Below, one piece after another: positions 23,215 through 34,337 of a DNA stretch of 64,000 bases (positions within the stretch are counted from its first letter, which is position 1; every line of letters begins with the position of its first letter). The translations under genes and the position numbers were made by a program. Where the stretch lies: positions 25,400,766-25,464,765 of the forward strand of contig CM057152.1 of NCBI GenBank assembly GCA_029962745.1, read 5' to 3'. Under the pieces are notes generated by a model, which saw nothing but the letters and a program-made list of their open reading frames with translations, ran no database searches and had not been told where the DNA came from. The DNA comes from Echinometra lucunter. Lineage: Eukaryota > Echinodermata > Echinoidea > Camarodonta > Echinometridae.

Positions 23215-23492
23215 GTTCATACCCGATGACACTACCTTTGAGCATGTGCCTAAGGATGTGGCCTGTGAAGTCCCTGATGTAGCCCAATTCAGACCATTGG
23301 AGTTCCAAACCACTGCTCTGACCAGGTCCACTGTTCAGCTCTCTTGGGATGAGAATGATAAGAGGAGGGCTAAGGAGACAAATGAGCTCTTCAAGAGCAA
23401 GAGGAAGATGGAGGAAATGGAGTCCCACATCCAGGCTTATCTGGCCTCATCCAGTGAAGAGGAGAAGGAGAAGGAGGAGGAGGAGGATGGAG
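23215..23492 (+). CDS. ESF1: ESF1 internal exon 2 of this window
   Basis: Encodes about 92 residues beginning FIPDDTTFEHVPKDVACEV, then STVQLSWDENDKRR, then HIQAYLASSSEEE and an acidic E/D run. The FIPDD start, the S-T-V-x-x-x-W-D-E block and the Q-A-Y-L-A-S-S-S-E block are diagnostic of ESF1. The acceptor is GGGTTCTAG at 23206-23214 and the donor is GGAG/GTGAGG. Length is 278 bp: one base completing an arginine codon, 92 codons and one base carried to the next exon (G + GT gives Gly). No stop or frame break. Acidic serine tracts like this are common in nucleolar proteins and are probable CK2 substrates (inference). Confidence 0.95.
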
Positions 23493-23685
23493 GTGAGGAT
23501 AGATAATGGATGAACGTAATGGCTGTTCCAATAATGAAGAGGGAAAGCACGGGGGGTGGTTTCCGCTGGGATTTCTTAGCGCATTTTGTAACATGCAAGA
23601 AAAGGAGTCCTCAACATTTTTAAGTGTAGTTCTTTGTTGCTTTAAAAAACCCAGCAGTTTCCTTTGTCATATCTGAACAAGTCTT
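23493..23685. other. Start of ESF1 intron 2
   Basis: The donor GTGAGG is followed by an in-frame stop (TAATGG) if read through, confirming an intron. No further feature. Confidence 0.5.
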
Positions 23686-24028
23686 AGGATCCATTCAGAT
23701 ATGATGTGACTTTTTACAGCCACATTGTGCCCACACATTTTTTGTGTTCAGATATGATGCAACTTTGTGCCGCCACTTATGAACGCGCATTAAGGCGTCA
23801 TCTCTCAAATAAGAGAGAATTTTGTCAAAACAATCTCTTGACAAAAATTATTGTGCTAAGTTTTTAGGAATTTGAATTGTGCGCATTTTTTGCAGCCAGG
23901 TAGCAAACCAAAATGTGTCCTGCCTCGGTGACGTTTCTTTTTCGCCCCATACCCCACAGACCTGTACACAAAATATGTGGCGACACAATGTGGCGGCACA
24001 AAGTCGTATCATATTTGAACGCACCTTA
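23686..24028. mobile_element. MITE-like element, copy B
   Basis: Termini are inverted: left CATTCAGATATGATGTGAC and the reverse complement of the right end GCGTTCAAATATGATACGAC. Just inside, GCCACATTGTG at the left pairs with CACAATGTGGCGGC at the right. The middle shares ordered words with copy A at 2609-2935 (TGTGTCCTGCCTCGG, CCCCATACCCCA, GAACGCGCATTAA). About 340 bp, non-coding. The edges are placed by the terminal words, so exact ends are uncertain by a few bases. Confidence 0.75.
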
Positions 24029-24423
24029 AATATTTCATTTGGATTATTGGTACATTTAACCATTGAATACTGCTATGGGATAGTTGTTGTACCCCAGTCT
24101 CGGGTAATTTTCTACAGGGAAAATTTGTCATAACAAGGTCAGCCATAACAAGGTAACAGTTACAACAAGGATATCATAACAGTACCACATTTTCTTATGG
24201 TGGCATGAATCTGTTATAGCATGGTAGGCTATAATGAGACATCTGATATTATACAGATATTGCCTGCCTAGACATGCTAGAGATTTAATATAGCATTTCA
24301 TTACCCCCACAGAGTTATATTTTTCCCAAAGGATTATATTTCCCCAAAGCGCACAGCACTGAGGGAAAATATTGTCCCGACGGAAAAATATAACTTCTGT
24401 TATATTATGTAGTCTATATATAC

Positions 24424-24828
24424 CCGCTTTCACACCAAGGTACGGTTGCTGGGTACGGTCGCAGAGACCATACCCAGCGACCGATGAAACCATGGTGTGA
24501 AAGCATTTCATCGTACTCAGCGACCGATCGTTTCCGGCCAAAAAGATCGGTCGCTGAGTCCGACCTAATAGGTACTTCAGCGACCGATCGCGACCGTTGC
24601 AAACTTGATGTGAAAGCACATTGTTCTCTGCGACCGATCGAAATGCAATGACCCCCCATACATGCCCACACGCTATCTCTACTTCCGCTTCCAGCTAGGT
24701 CAGCTATACTGCGACCGATCGCTCAGGGCCTGACCAAATTTTGACGGCGGTGTGAAAGCACATCCGATCGGTCGCTGGGTACGGTCTCTGCGACCGTACC
24801 CAGCGACCGTACCTTGGTGTGAAAGCGG
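24424..24828. mobile_element. 405-bp MITE with ~60-bp termini and GCGACCGATCG words
   Basis: The left end starts CCGCTTTCACACCAAGGTAC. The reverse complement of the right end is identical there and stays nearly identical for about 60 bases (24424-24485 against 24767-24828, two mismatches seen). Each terminus also folds on itself through GGTACGGTCGC and GCGACCGTACC-like words. The element is flanked by TA on both sides (one extra C at the left), fitting a TA target site. The interior repeats GCGACCGATCG exactly at 24520, 24580, 24630 and 24711, and its reverse complement at 24765. No coding sequence. Confidence 0.88.
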
Positions 24829-25109
24829 TAATAGATTTGCCATCAGAGTATTGATGAGGTGTATGAAAGCAGATATTCATTGATTTTTAAAACTGTCTTA
24901 ATTTTCTCTATTGAGTTGGTGAAGCTTTGACCGAACAATTTTGTCAAAATTCAACACTTGGAAACATTCAAAATAATGATTATTATCAATTACAAATTAC
25001 TAAAATACAGCCCAGACATAGCACCTGAATTACTCCCCGAAAGCCGCTGAGATGTGTGACGTCAAAGGGAGGACGTTAATTGCACAAGCAGACGATGTAC
25101 CATAGCTAA

Positions 25110-25645
25110 GCCTGAGTCGATTCGGTTTGAAAACCGGTGCTTGATCATCGCTGTCGAGCCCTGGACCTGTTTTGGCTAAACCGGCACATCAATGAAAACA
25201 AAGAAATACCTAACAAAATGACAGTGTCAAAAGACTGTAAAATTTAAACAGTTTAAGAATTAATGTCATTATTTCTATCAAAGCTTTCATACGATATTAT
25301 GTATCAAACCTTAAATCAATGTAATAGAAGAATGGAAGTGTACAATTAGCTGGCAGGATTTCTTGCGTTTTTATTCTTGTCTACAACATCCTTTGATGTT
25401 TGGAGGCAGCCATATTGGAACAATAATCATATCGCTATTAATCTCCTGATCGATTGTGATCGGGTCACAATCGATCAGGAGATCGGCGATATAGCATCAT
25501 GGGCCCTGATGTAGCCAGTGATATAGATATCACTGGCTTTGTTTTTCTTCATTTCAATGATGCACCGGTGTTCGACTGGAGCAAAGCCGTCGAGCCCCCG
25601 TTTACAAAAAACCGAAGTGACTCAGGCCTAACCATAACATCTCAC
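25110..25645. mobile_element. Probable inverted-repeat element with a strong central hairpin
   Basis: Outer words pair in inverted orientation: GCCTGAGTCGATTCGGTTT near 25111-25130, against the reverse complement AGGCCTGAGTCACTTCGGTT from about 25610-25635; CACCGG/CCGGTG and GTCGAGCCC words also recur in both halves. In the centre is a perfect 19-bp stem at 25441-25459 and 25465-25483 with a 5-base loop, followed by an 11-bp stem at 25514-25524 and 25527-25537 with a 2-base loop. The stems are certain; the element boundaries are my estimate. Confidence 0.6.
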
Positions 25646-26308
25646 ACATTTTCAGTGCCTGTTTTTGTCATCTTCTCGTCAGTTATTTCTCTCACATCAC
25701 CAGCGTTAGTCTAAATGTTTAATCTATTGCCTCACTCTAAACCCTGTGCATGGGTTTATTTGGATGGAAAATTAAGCGTTACAAGAATAAAGGAATCAGT
25801 TGCTTGTAAAAACATAGACGTCATTTCATCCACAGCTGCATACACCATGCTCTACGTTCGGCATTGAAAGAGGGATAAATACTGTCTTTGCAATCATTCA
25901 GCAGGCTTTTCAATTTGAAAGTGTGATTTCTTGATTGTTCATCAACCCATATCCTGTATATTTACAAACAAAAGATTTCAGTGATAAGAACCGGTTTCCG
26001 TTCAATTTAGGATGGTGTGAAATACGGATACGTTTGAATACACAAAATTCTTTATAACTTGAGAAATAACTGCACTGCAGTTATGTTCATTCTTTATGGG
26101 ACTTCGTCTGCTTGGACAAGATTGTTCCATTTATTGACGTCATTGAAACATAGTTATTTTTCTGGCGAATCGCTCGTATATCATAGATGCTGGGAAGTCG
26201 TTTTATTTTTTGTTATTTTTTAATTACCTGATACGATTGCTATCTGTTAACTTGCCATTTCCAGTATACATTATTTGCCATATTTGTAATTTTCTTTAAA
26301 TGTGTACT

Positions 26309-27910
26309 TTAAGGACGTTCAACAGTTAAAATGAAATCCATGTCATTTTCTCCAAATTTTGCATAGAGTTACTTCGGTAGTTATGTAGGCCAAAAATGCA
26401 AAAAATAATACAGGTTCGTGTGCTTATTTTTTTTCTACGGGACTTTGAATTTGCCATAATTGGATGGCAGATGAAATGACGCAATCAAGAGATTTAGGTC
26501 CGTATTAGACCTCACGATTTCGACAAACGAGTATAAATCACTTTTACTCTGTCAAAATCCTATTAAACTTCATTAAACCTTCCAGATATGTAGCGAAATG
26601 TATGACAAAGGTGGAAAGACTGTTTAAACTGGGCCACCTGTACTTTTCTTTAAACTAGCAGCGCCCTCATGTGGCGAAAAATGGTGCCAAAAAGGACAAA
26701 AAACATCTTAGAGGCTTGGAATCTACACGAAAATATAAAAAGGACAGTTTAAGCTGCACTTTATTCAAAATCCAAGTCATTTTCATGAAAATTTGCAGAG
26801 TTGGAGAGGAATGCCTACTAAACACACTAAAAAAAGGGGGGTTCAAGCTGCCGGCGCCTTAATCGGCTTGAAAACTACCTAAACGCGCCCCCCCAAAAAA
26901 GAATCTAATCCAAAATACGGCCAATTCAGTTTTATGGTCCCAAACATTCAAAACCCATGTTGTATTCGTCTTTCTCTCTTGTAGAGGAAAGTATAATGAA
27001 GAGATTGAAACATTAAAAAAGTGGGGTCCATGTGCTTGTTTTTGAACTATCATCGCCCTTATAGTTGCGAATCGGCTTGAAAACCACAAAATGCTCAGAA
27101 TCTAATCCAAAATACGGATGACTCAAATTTATGGCCCCAAACATTAAAAACCCATGTCATATTCACCTTTCTCTGTAGAATTGTAGATGAAAGTATACTG
27201 AAGAGATTGAAACATTAAAAAAGTGGGGTCCATGTGCTTGTTTTTGAACTATACAGAAGTAGGGGTGAAGTTGGACAGTCGGGGAGAAGTGGGACAAAAC
27301 TATTAAGAATGCTAAAATCACATATTTTGGGGACAGTTGTCTAAAATTAATGTTGTGTATTATCAAAGGTAATTTTAGCATTTAAAAAAAAAACCTGCTT
27401 AAGACTTACTTGTAAATTGACATTAAGATCAATACTAATTTGGGAAATATTGCAAAAAAAATTATCAGCGTTTTGTAATTTTACCTTTTATTTTGATGGT
27501 TTTTGGTAAAATTCTGTTACTCTTCATAATTGCAATACATTTTTTTTTTTACACAAAAGTAGTCTGAGGTAGCATGAATGATCTGCAAAAAAGAATTGAT
27601 CGATATGACTTAATTACTATTTTTCTATGAATAATAAAGACATTCCATGTACTTTATCAGTGGATGATGACTGGAAAATCCTAATTTTCCTTATACACAC
27701 AAAAAGTAATTGGGGAGAAGTGAGACAAAGTGTCCCAACTTACCCGAACGGTATAAGAAACAACAGATTTGCAGTTAGACTGCAGACCACAGAAATATCA
27801 GCTGATGTACAGCTGATCAATCAGCTGTTCAGTCATTATGACGTCACGCGCATAGCGTAAAACATGCGCAGATCAGGATGCGCACAAACATAACTGTGGA
27901 ACGTCCTTAA
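26309..27910. mobile_element. 1.6-kb TTAA-flanked element, piggyBac-like termini
   Basis: Both ends read TTAAGGACGTTC, one variable base (A/C), then ACAGTTA, in inverted orientation (26309-26328 and 27891-27910). A TTAA target with GG/CC-starting ends is what piggyBac-group elements leave. The interior has direct repeats: GAATCTAATCCAAAATACGG at about 26901 and 27101, and GTGGGGTCCATGTGCTTGTT at about 27022 and 27223. GGGGAGAAGT words also repeat near 27278 and 27712. No transposase is visible, so it is non-autonomous. Confidence 0.8.
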
Positions 27911-29065
27911 CAGATGAATTCATCACTGCTTCTGTAGGCCTATACGACGGCCCATTATACAGAAGCAGTTATGCTTTTGGGAGTCCTTATGTGAACCAAG
28001 GTAACATCAAACCCAAAATATAACAATTGCGATCTTTGCAGCTCTAGTCACGTGATGGTATTTTGACCAGTCACTGATTCGAAATTATATAGACTGTTTA
28101 ATATTACAAACTAAATCTCAAGCTGCTTAAACAAAGGAAATGATGACTAATCATTCTTGTTATAACTAGGAAGCAAATTCCACTTTCATCTTTCTCTAGA
28201 ATACAGTCATGGCACACACAAATGCCATATTTTCCAGCATAAATGCTGCACCGCTGTAAAGGCTGTACCCACAATGTATACAATTCATTTGGGAGAAAAA
28301 AAAGGGTAGGGGAAAGGAAAATCACTAGAAAGTGTGCCCCAGAAAATACTAGGGAAAACAAAAGCCAAAATTTTTATTGTATTGACTTTTTGAAGACGAT
28401 AATTCAAAGATGTCCTTGCTTTCATATCAGTAACAACTTATTAAGAGGAAGAGAATTGGAGGTAGTAAAATGCTAGCACACACGTACATTAGTGTAAGCC
28501 CTTGCGGTATGTGCACATGTACTTTCCCCAACTTCAAAAGCTCAAATACGAATGGGACAATCTGCCGTGAATTCAACTCTAAATTCATAGCAAAATCATA
28601 AATAAAATGGGAAAGAAAATCTTTCTACCTCTCAAAAAATTGAGTAGACATATCTTACTTGGATTGATATTTCCTTGAAACGAGTTTTTAAGCGATTTGT
28701 TAAGAAGTAGTATGTAGAGCCTGAGGGTTTCGACACGTGTGAAGTACAGTGATAGCAGAGAGAATAACAACGTATACACAATGTTGTTCACATCCGCGAA
28801 TGGCACAGGAAACACAAGCTCAAAAATGTATGCCCAAGACATGACCTAGAGTAATGCCTAAGAGGTCAAAGTATTGCTGCTTGAACAAAAAGTGCCACAG
28901 GTGCACTATGAAAATCCACCGCGATACTTGCCTGCTCACCATATAAAACATGCACATCTCGAAAGATATGACCACTCACATATAGCACTTAATTACTAAA
29001 AACTGAATTTTATAAGTCTTTCCTTGGTGTAATCTGCCTAATTTGAAAAATATCTTGTATCTCAG
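27911..29065. other. Intronic, a small hairpin, otherwise unassigned
   Basis: A perfect 12-bp stem lies at 27925-27936 (ACTGCTTCTGTA) and 27958-27969 with a 21-base loop. No exon or other repeat recognised in the rest. Confidence 0.45.
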
Positions 29066-29442
29066 AGACTCCAACCCCAAGCATCTTCTAAGCGGGAGAT
29101 TCTCCCGCCTGGACCCCTGAGCAAACCGGAGACTCGATCTGATCACGCAAATATGTGTACATCACAAGCACGAAACAAAAAATTATGCCTATCTTGGCCA
29201 GTATTTTTTAACATACATGTATGACGAACCTAAATGAGGTATAATCCACTGATAAAATGTCACAAATATTTGTTTTACATTTTAAGAGTGAGAAAAAACA
29301 TCTTAAGCAGGAGAAACACAGCCCCCACACCGCTAGAGTGGGAGAAATTGAAACTCAAGCATGAAAGCAGGAGATTTTGTGAAAGTGGCCTCAAAGCGGG
29401 AGATCTCCTGCTGAAAGTGGGAGAGTTGGAGTATCTGGTATC
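29066..29442. mobile_element. Short inverted-repeat element with GGGAGA words
   Basis: The left side reads GACTCCAACCCCAAGCATC then AGCGGGAGATTCTCCCGC. Read in reverse from the right side it is TACTCCAACTCTCCCACTTT then AGCAGGAGATCTCCCGCTTT. Several GCGGGAGAT and GTGGGAGA words occur inside. About 375 bp, non-coding, probably a MITE; edges approximate. Confidence 0.6.
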
Positions 29443-30489
29443 TATAACCCCTTGCTACTATTTCTAATATTTGCACTCTCCAATTCACTCAAATGTTTGC
29501 AGTTTTGATAAAATTCTTTTACAAAATATATGTGTTATTGTGATCAAGGCTATGTTTTTTCACATTTCCTTATTGATAGTATTGATATCACAAGATATTT
29601 AGCTACATGTAGGATGCTCTTCGTGAAATGGTTTAGCAAGATCAGAGTCATCTCCGTAGTGGGTGGACAAAGATCTGACTTACTTGGCGTCGGTTTCCAG
29701 AAACAGGCCCCTGATTTCTATATTTATGATAGACATCTTAGCATTTGAATAATAATCACATCGATAGAAATACAGTATTTAACTGTAGGGTTTGAAGTAG
29801 GATTATTTTTTTGTCTGTGGTTGCACATAGGCTGCACCCCTGACTTTGCAACCTCATTTTGGGTAAAAATAGTGTGGCGTATACACCAGAAAATACGGTT
29901 ACAGTGAGGAGAGTAAATAGATATCAGGCTGTTTGGGTGGGCGATGCATGCGGGATTCATCTTTTTATTTGTATCATAGTACAACGCAGCGGGCCCAGCC
30001 TGTGAGCCTGACTTTTTCTCATACCTCAACACAGCCAGCCTGGCCCATGAAACAAATGCAGCATGAATATTCTGAATTGTATTTGAGAATATTCATGATA
30101 TTCTGAGTTGCATATTTTGCAGTACACAGTTCAACAGATATTCTGTCCAATATTAATGAGCTTACAAGTGTGATGGACTTATTCATTGCTGGTAACGAAA
30201 TGTCCTATCATGGTCAGGAGTATTTTTAAGGAATTGTAATCCATAGACTGCAGAATGCATATTGGCATTGGTTATTAGAAAATTTTCTTATCTAGCTGGA
30301 TGTGCTTGTAGATGTTTTTGTTGTTGTTTTTTCATTGAATTTTTTTTCTTTGTTCTTATATCTTTGTCTGCATCGTGTTTGCGAAAGCTCCCTGTTATCG
30401 CTCCTGTAACAATATTTACTGTATGACAAATCTTATACACATGATGTTATTTTTGGTGAATAAAAAACATGTACTGCTTTGTCTTGCAG
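29443..30489. other. End of ESF1 intron 2, unassigned
   Basis: No recognised repeat. An AT-rich run with a T-rich stretch (30310-30350) leads to the acceptor TTGTCTTGCAG at 30479-30489. Confidence 0.45.
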
Positions 30490-30639
30490 GTTTGAATGAG
30501 GAGAGGGGTGAAAATGATAATCCCAAAAGCGAGAAGCACTGCATTAACAAATACCGAAATCTTCTGAAGAGTATAGAAGAGAAGGAGAAGCAGGATGGAG
30601 AGGATAAGGATATGGAGATGGAGATTTCCTGGGAACCAG
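30490..30639 (+). CDS. ESF1: ESF1 internal exon 3 of this window
   Basis: Encodes 49 full codons: GLNEERGENDNPKSEKHC, then KYRNLLKSIEEKEKQDG, then KDMEMEISWEPG. The blocks K-Y-R-x-L-L, I-x-E-K-E-K and D-M-E-M-E-I-x-W-x-P-G are conserved in ESF1. The acceptor is TTGCAG at 30484-30489 and the donor is CCAG/GTAAAT. Both phases fit: two bases complete the glycine started in the exon ending at 23492, and the last G joins GA of the next exon. Length 150 bp, no break. The ATG-started ORF in this region includes intron and is not the true start. Confidence 0.95.
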
Positions 30640-30974
30640 GTAAATGTTTTTAGTTTTTTGTCTCACCTGCGTAGCGGAGCAAGACTATAGGCGTCACTAT
30701 TTCCGGCGGCGCTGTCATTAACAGTCATGCTGTATTTGCAATAGCTTTCTATTTGAGATAGAACCACCAAATTCATACCACAGGCACATCTCTTAAAGCT
30801 GCAGGTCAAGTTAGAAAATGAGTGGAATCTGACCAAGGTCAAACGGTAAATGAACTCTTTGCAAAAAGCACTATAATCACAATAACTTTCTGTGGATTTG
30901 AGGTGGAATCACAACATTTATACCAGAGGTACATCTCTTAGAGGCGCAGGTCAAGTTCAAAGATGAGGTAAATC

Positions 30975-33109
30975 CACTGATCTCTCCATTAACTGGATGG
31001 GCGATCACGCCGCCCGGACTGAAGCTAGCGCACCACGGCGTCGGCCATCTTGGGACCATCAAAGCTGCAAACCAAGCCGCGGGGTGCATGGGTTTGAAAT
31101 GTATTCCTTGTATACAGAACAGTGTTGAGCATCGCGCAAATAAAAACTCATCAATTCCACAGGCCTGATAATCCCTCTCCACACCTACATGTTTATTTCA
31201 CTGCCCATATTTTCGTAATGATGTACCGGGTCTCCAATAGGTTATTCTGGATTGTGTGAATGTAATAATAGTAACGATGATGATGATACTGATAGTATTA
31301 ATACTATTAATTGTAAAAACAACAACAATATGAATAATGATAATGATAATAAAATAAAAATGAAGTTATAAAAATAATAAGATACTATCAATTATAGTAA
31401 TAATGATAGTAACAGGTTTAAAGATAATCATAATTATAATAATGATAATGATGATGATAGTAATGATAATAATAATAATAATAATAATAATAGTGATAAT
31501 AATAACATAATAATGATAACTACAATAATAATGATGATGATAATGATACCGGAATAATGATCATGATGCCCGCCCTACCGCTCTCAAATCCAATACCCTT
31601 TTCATTATTTCTTTTTCTTCGGTTGCAATGCCTCCTGTGAGTCCTGTATCTGTCCGAACACACTTTCATTTTTTTTTTTTTCCGTTCCTATAGGGTTCTC
31701 ACTCATATGATTATATTTGCCATATTTTTCCTCTTCCTTATAGCATTACCATTATATTTCTTTATTGCAGACATCATGCTCTCCAAATGCTGTCTGTTAG
31801 TCAAAATATTGACATACACCCAAACTAATTATATCAAGACCCAAGAACCTAGTCTACCTTCGTTCTTGCTAATCCGCCAGATCCCCTGTTCATATCTTTT
31901 TCTTTTGATTTAATCCACTGTCCCGTGCACGCACAAAAATTCCAGTAAGGTGATCGTGACTTCTCATCGCTTCGAGTTCTTTCTTTTCAAAATCTTGCTT
32001 TGTTTATTTATAAAAATTTGATTATACCGAGTCAGGGAGTTGACATGAGCGCTCAAAAACTACTGGATAAATCCCACTACAAACGTAGGCCTGATTATTA
32101 TTATCATTATCATTGTACTTTCCACTCTCAGACATTTTAGTTAAACTAGTGTAACTATAAAAAAAAAGGAAACGGTTCTCTCATTTAAATGGTGGATTTA
32201 TAAAGCGATTACAAAGGGTATACTTCCCCCTAAATACCTATGAAAACAAATGATTGAAATCTTCTTCAAGATATGGTCTTAATGTACGTCGTTATCAAGT
32301 AAATTCACATAATGCAGGTGGTATGAAGCAATAACACATTGTTGCAAGAACTTTGAAGAAAGCAGTTTATTATTACTTTGCGAACCCACTGTTGATAACC
32401 ATTTTGTTCACGTATCTTTTTTTACCTAACAACATAACATGCAGATTTAAAATTTCGTACAAAGCAGAATCGTGAATTTGAACTTAAGGAATATGGATTT
32501 GCTGAATGGTTGTAAAATCATATCATTTCATCAAATCATTATAAAATAGGCTTATATAAAGTGGAATATAAAACAGAAAAAAGTACTGAATATGCAAAAC
32601 ATCAGTGGTATATAATAGTGTAAATGACATTGTTCAAACTTCATAGGAGCATCACATTTGCGGACGAGGTTAAACAGTATTTTTCATAGCATCACACATT
32701 CCAATCCTGGTCATAGTTGGGTTGGTATTTCATTTGATTCATTTAAGGGATATTTAAAGAGCAAGTCAGATCGCCAAAACTAACGCAAAAGATTACATAT
32801 GGGACTATGCCCCCTCTAAAAGCACTGACATTCCAGTTTTTCTACAATCGCTCGCATCAAGTTTTGTGAAGAAATAGGCCATACATGTCATCAAGAGCCA
32901 AATAAGAGTTTCTAAAGTAAAATCGGGTTTTTTGAAAATTCCGAAATTCTAAGTATTAATGAGCATTTTGAATAAAAGATCTTGCTCGCTAATACACAGC
33001 CGACGGCTTTTTGGTGGTCTTAAGATGGCGGCCGCTCCCCATGGGTGACCTCATTTCTGAATAACCAATCAGCATGCGGCCGCCCATCCAGTTAGTGGAG
33101 AGATCAGTG
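30975..33109. mobile_element. 2.1-kb DNA transposon with perfect 8-bp target duplication
   Basis: The termini CACTGATCTCTCCA(T/C)TAACTG plus GATGGGCG are inverted repeats of about 28 bases (30975-31002 and 33082-33109). The flanks are GGTAAATC at 30967-30974 and GGTAAATC at 33110-33117, a perfect 8-base duplication. Removing the element restores a continuous copy of the surrounding repeat. An 8-bp duplication points to hAT (or P) superfamily. There is no transposase sequence; the interior has a long ATAATGATA-type microsatellite (31262-31560) and unassigned A+T-rich DNA, so it is a non-autonomous derivative. Confidence 0.88.
31262..31560. repeat. ATAATGATR-type compound microsatellite
   Basis: About 300 bases composed almost entirely of AATAATGAT, AATGATAAT and ATGATG trinucleotide-based words, with (AAT)n near 31470-31495. 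Confidence 0.9.
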
Positions 33110-33780
33110 GGTAAATCTGACAAAGGTCAAAGGGTCATTGAACTTTCTGCAACAAGCACAGTAATCACAATAACTTTCTACGGATTTGAGCTATGATCAC
33201 CAAATTCATAGTGCAGGTACATCTCTTAAAAGTGCAGGTCATGCTAGAAAATGGGTGGAATTTGATCAAGGTCAAGGTCAAAAGGTCAATGAACATTTTG
33301 CCCAGAACACTGTAATCACAATAACTTTCTATGGATTTGAGGTAGAATCACAACATTCATACCACAGGTATGAACTTTCTGCAACAAGCACTGTAATCAC
33401 AGTTACTTTCTATAAACATAGATTTGAGCTATAATCACCTAATTCATACCACAGGTGAGGTACGAACTTTCTGTAACAAGCACTGTTGTAGTGATATAGA
33501 CTAAATCTTGAATTTTTACCCCCATCTCAAAAGTATTTGAATTCCATGAAGCTTGTACAGAAGTTTCCTCATATGGGCAATCAGTTATACTTATGCTTAC
33601 TTATACAAGGGTTATCAAGTACCACAATCCATGTGAAACAAATTCCAGGTTGCAAAGTCAAGGTCAAAGGTCATTTCAGGTCAGTTAACTTAAATTATAT
33701 TTCAAAAACTTAACATTAAGTTAGGTTTACCCTCAGTTCAAATTCTATGAAAGTTATTATCAATCATGGTGGGAAGTGTT

Positions 33781-34197
33781 TTAACCCATTCGTGACAGAG
33801 GGTCCACATTATGTGGTTTGGTTTAATAACTTTTGATGCAGAGCCCTAAAAATCATATTAAATACATGAGCAAAAAGAGCAAAAAATTCTACACTTACTG
33901 TGCCCATTTTCATTTCATCAATATTTGTTGTATGATGCTGAAATTTTTCAAAAGGAAAATATGCATTAAAATCCTTAAATTGGCAATGCAATGAAAATGT
34001 TAAATTTACCATTTTTCCCTGCAAATTGGCAACTTTATGACTTCTCATCATACATTCAGTCAATTTATATTTATTTCAGATACATGATGTTTTATAAGAA
34101 AAATGTAGCAATAAAAGAAAAATGTTGGTGTTGCCAATTTGAAGAATAAAAGCTGATCAAATTAAGCTTTAAATAATTTCTGTCACGAATGGGTTAA
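33781..34197. mobile_element. 417-bp TTAA-flanked MITE
   Basis: A perfect 19-bp inverted repeat, TTAACCCATTCGTGACAGA at 33781-33799 and its reverse complement at 34179-34197. The outer TTAA fits a piggyBac-type TTAA duplication with termini starting CCC. The inside is A+T-rich and non-coding; the 84-codon minus-strand ORF has no family resemblance. Confidence 0.88.
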
Positions 34198-34337
34198 TGG
34201 TGTTGTCTTTCAAATTAATTCCAAATTTTACCTTTTTAACTTTTGATCACCTGGAGATCACCTATTGACCTCAGAATAGACTATTTCTAGATTTTTGTAC
34301 CATACAAATGCCTATTATTATTATTAGGTGGTCTGTC

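Larger units (their letters stand above)
30655..33780 (+). repeat. AGGTCA-rich interspersed repeat, split by the element at 30975
   Basis: Begins with TTTTTGTCTCACCTGCG, similar to the head of the array at 42303 (TTTTTGTCTCGCCCACCGG). Irregular units of about 120-150 bases contain AATCACAATAACTTTCT, GATTTGAGGTAGAATCACAA, TTCATACCACAGGTACATCT and CAAGGTCAAAGG words, at 30740-30974 and 33110-33480. AGGTCAAAGGTCA followed by TTTCAGGTCA occurs at 33661-33683, exactly as in the units of the array at 42.5 kb. The repeat is interrupted by 30975-33109. Confidence 0.75.

Noticed and set aside
31262..31560. Origin or regulatory AT-rich element
   Set aside because: It is a simple trinucleotide-type microsatellite with no other signal.
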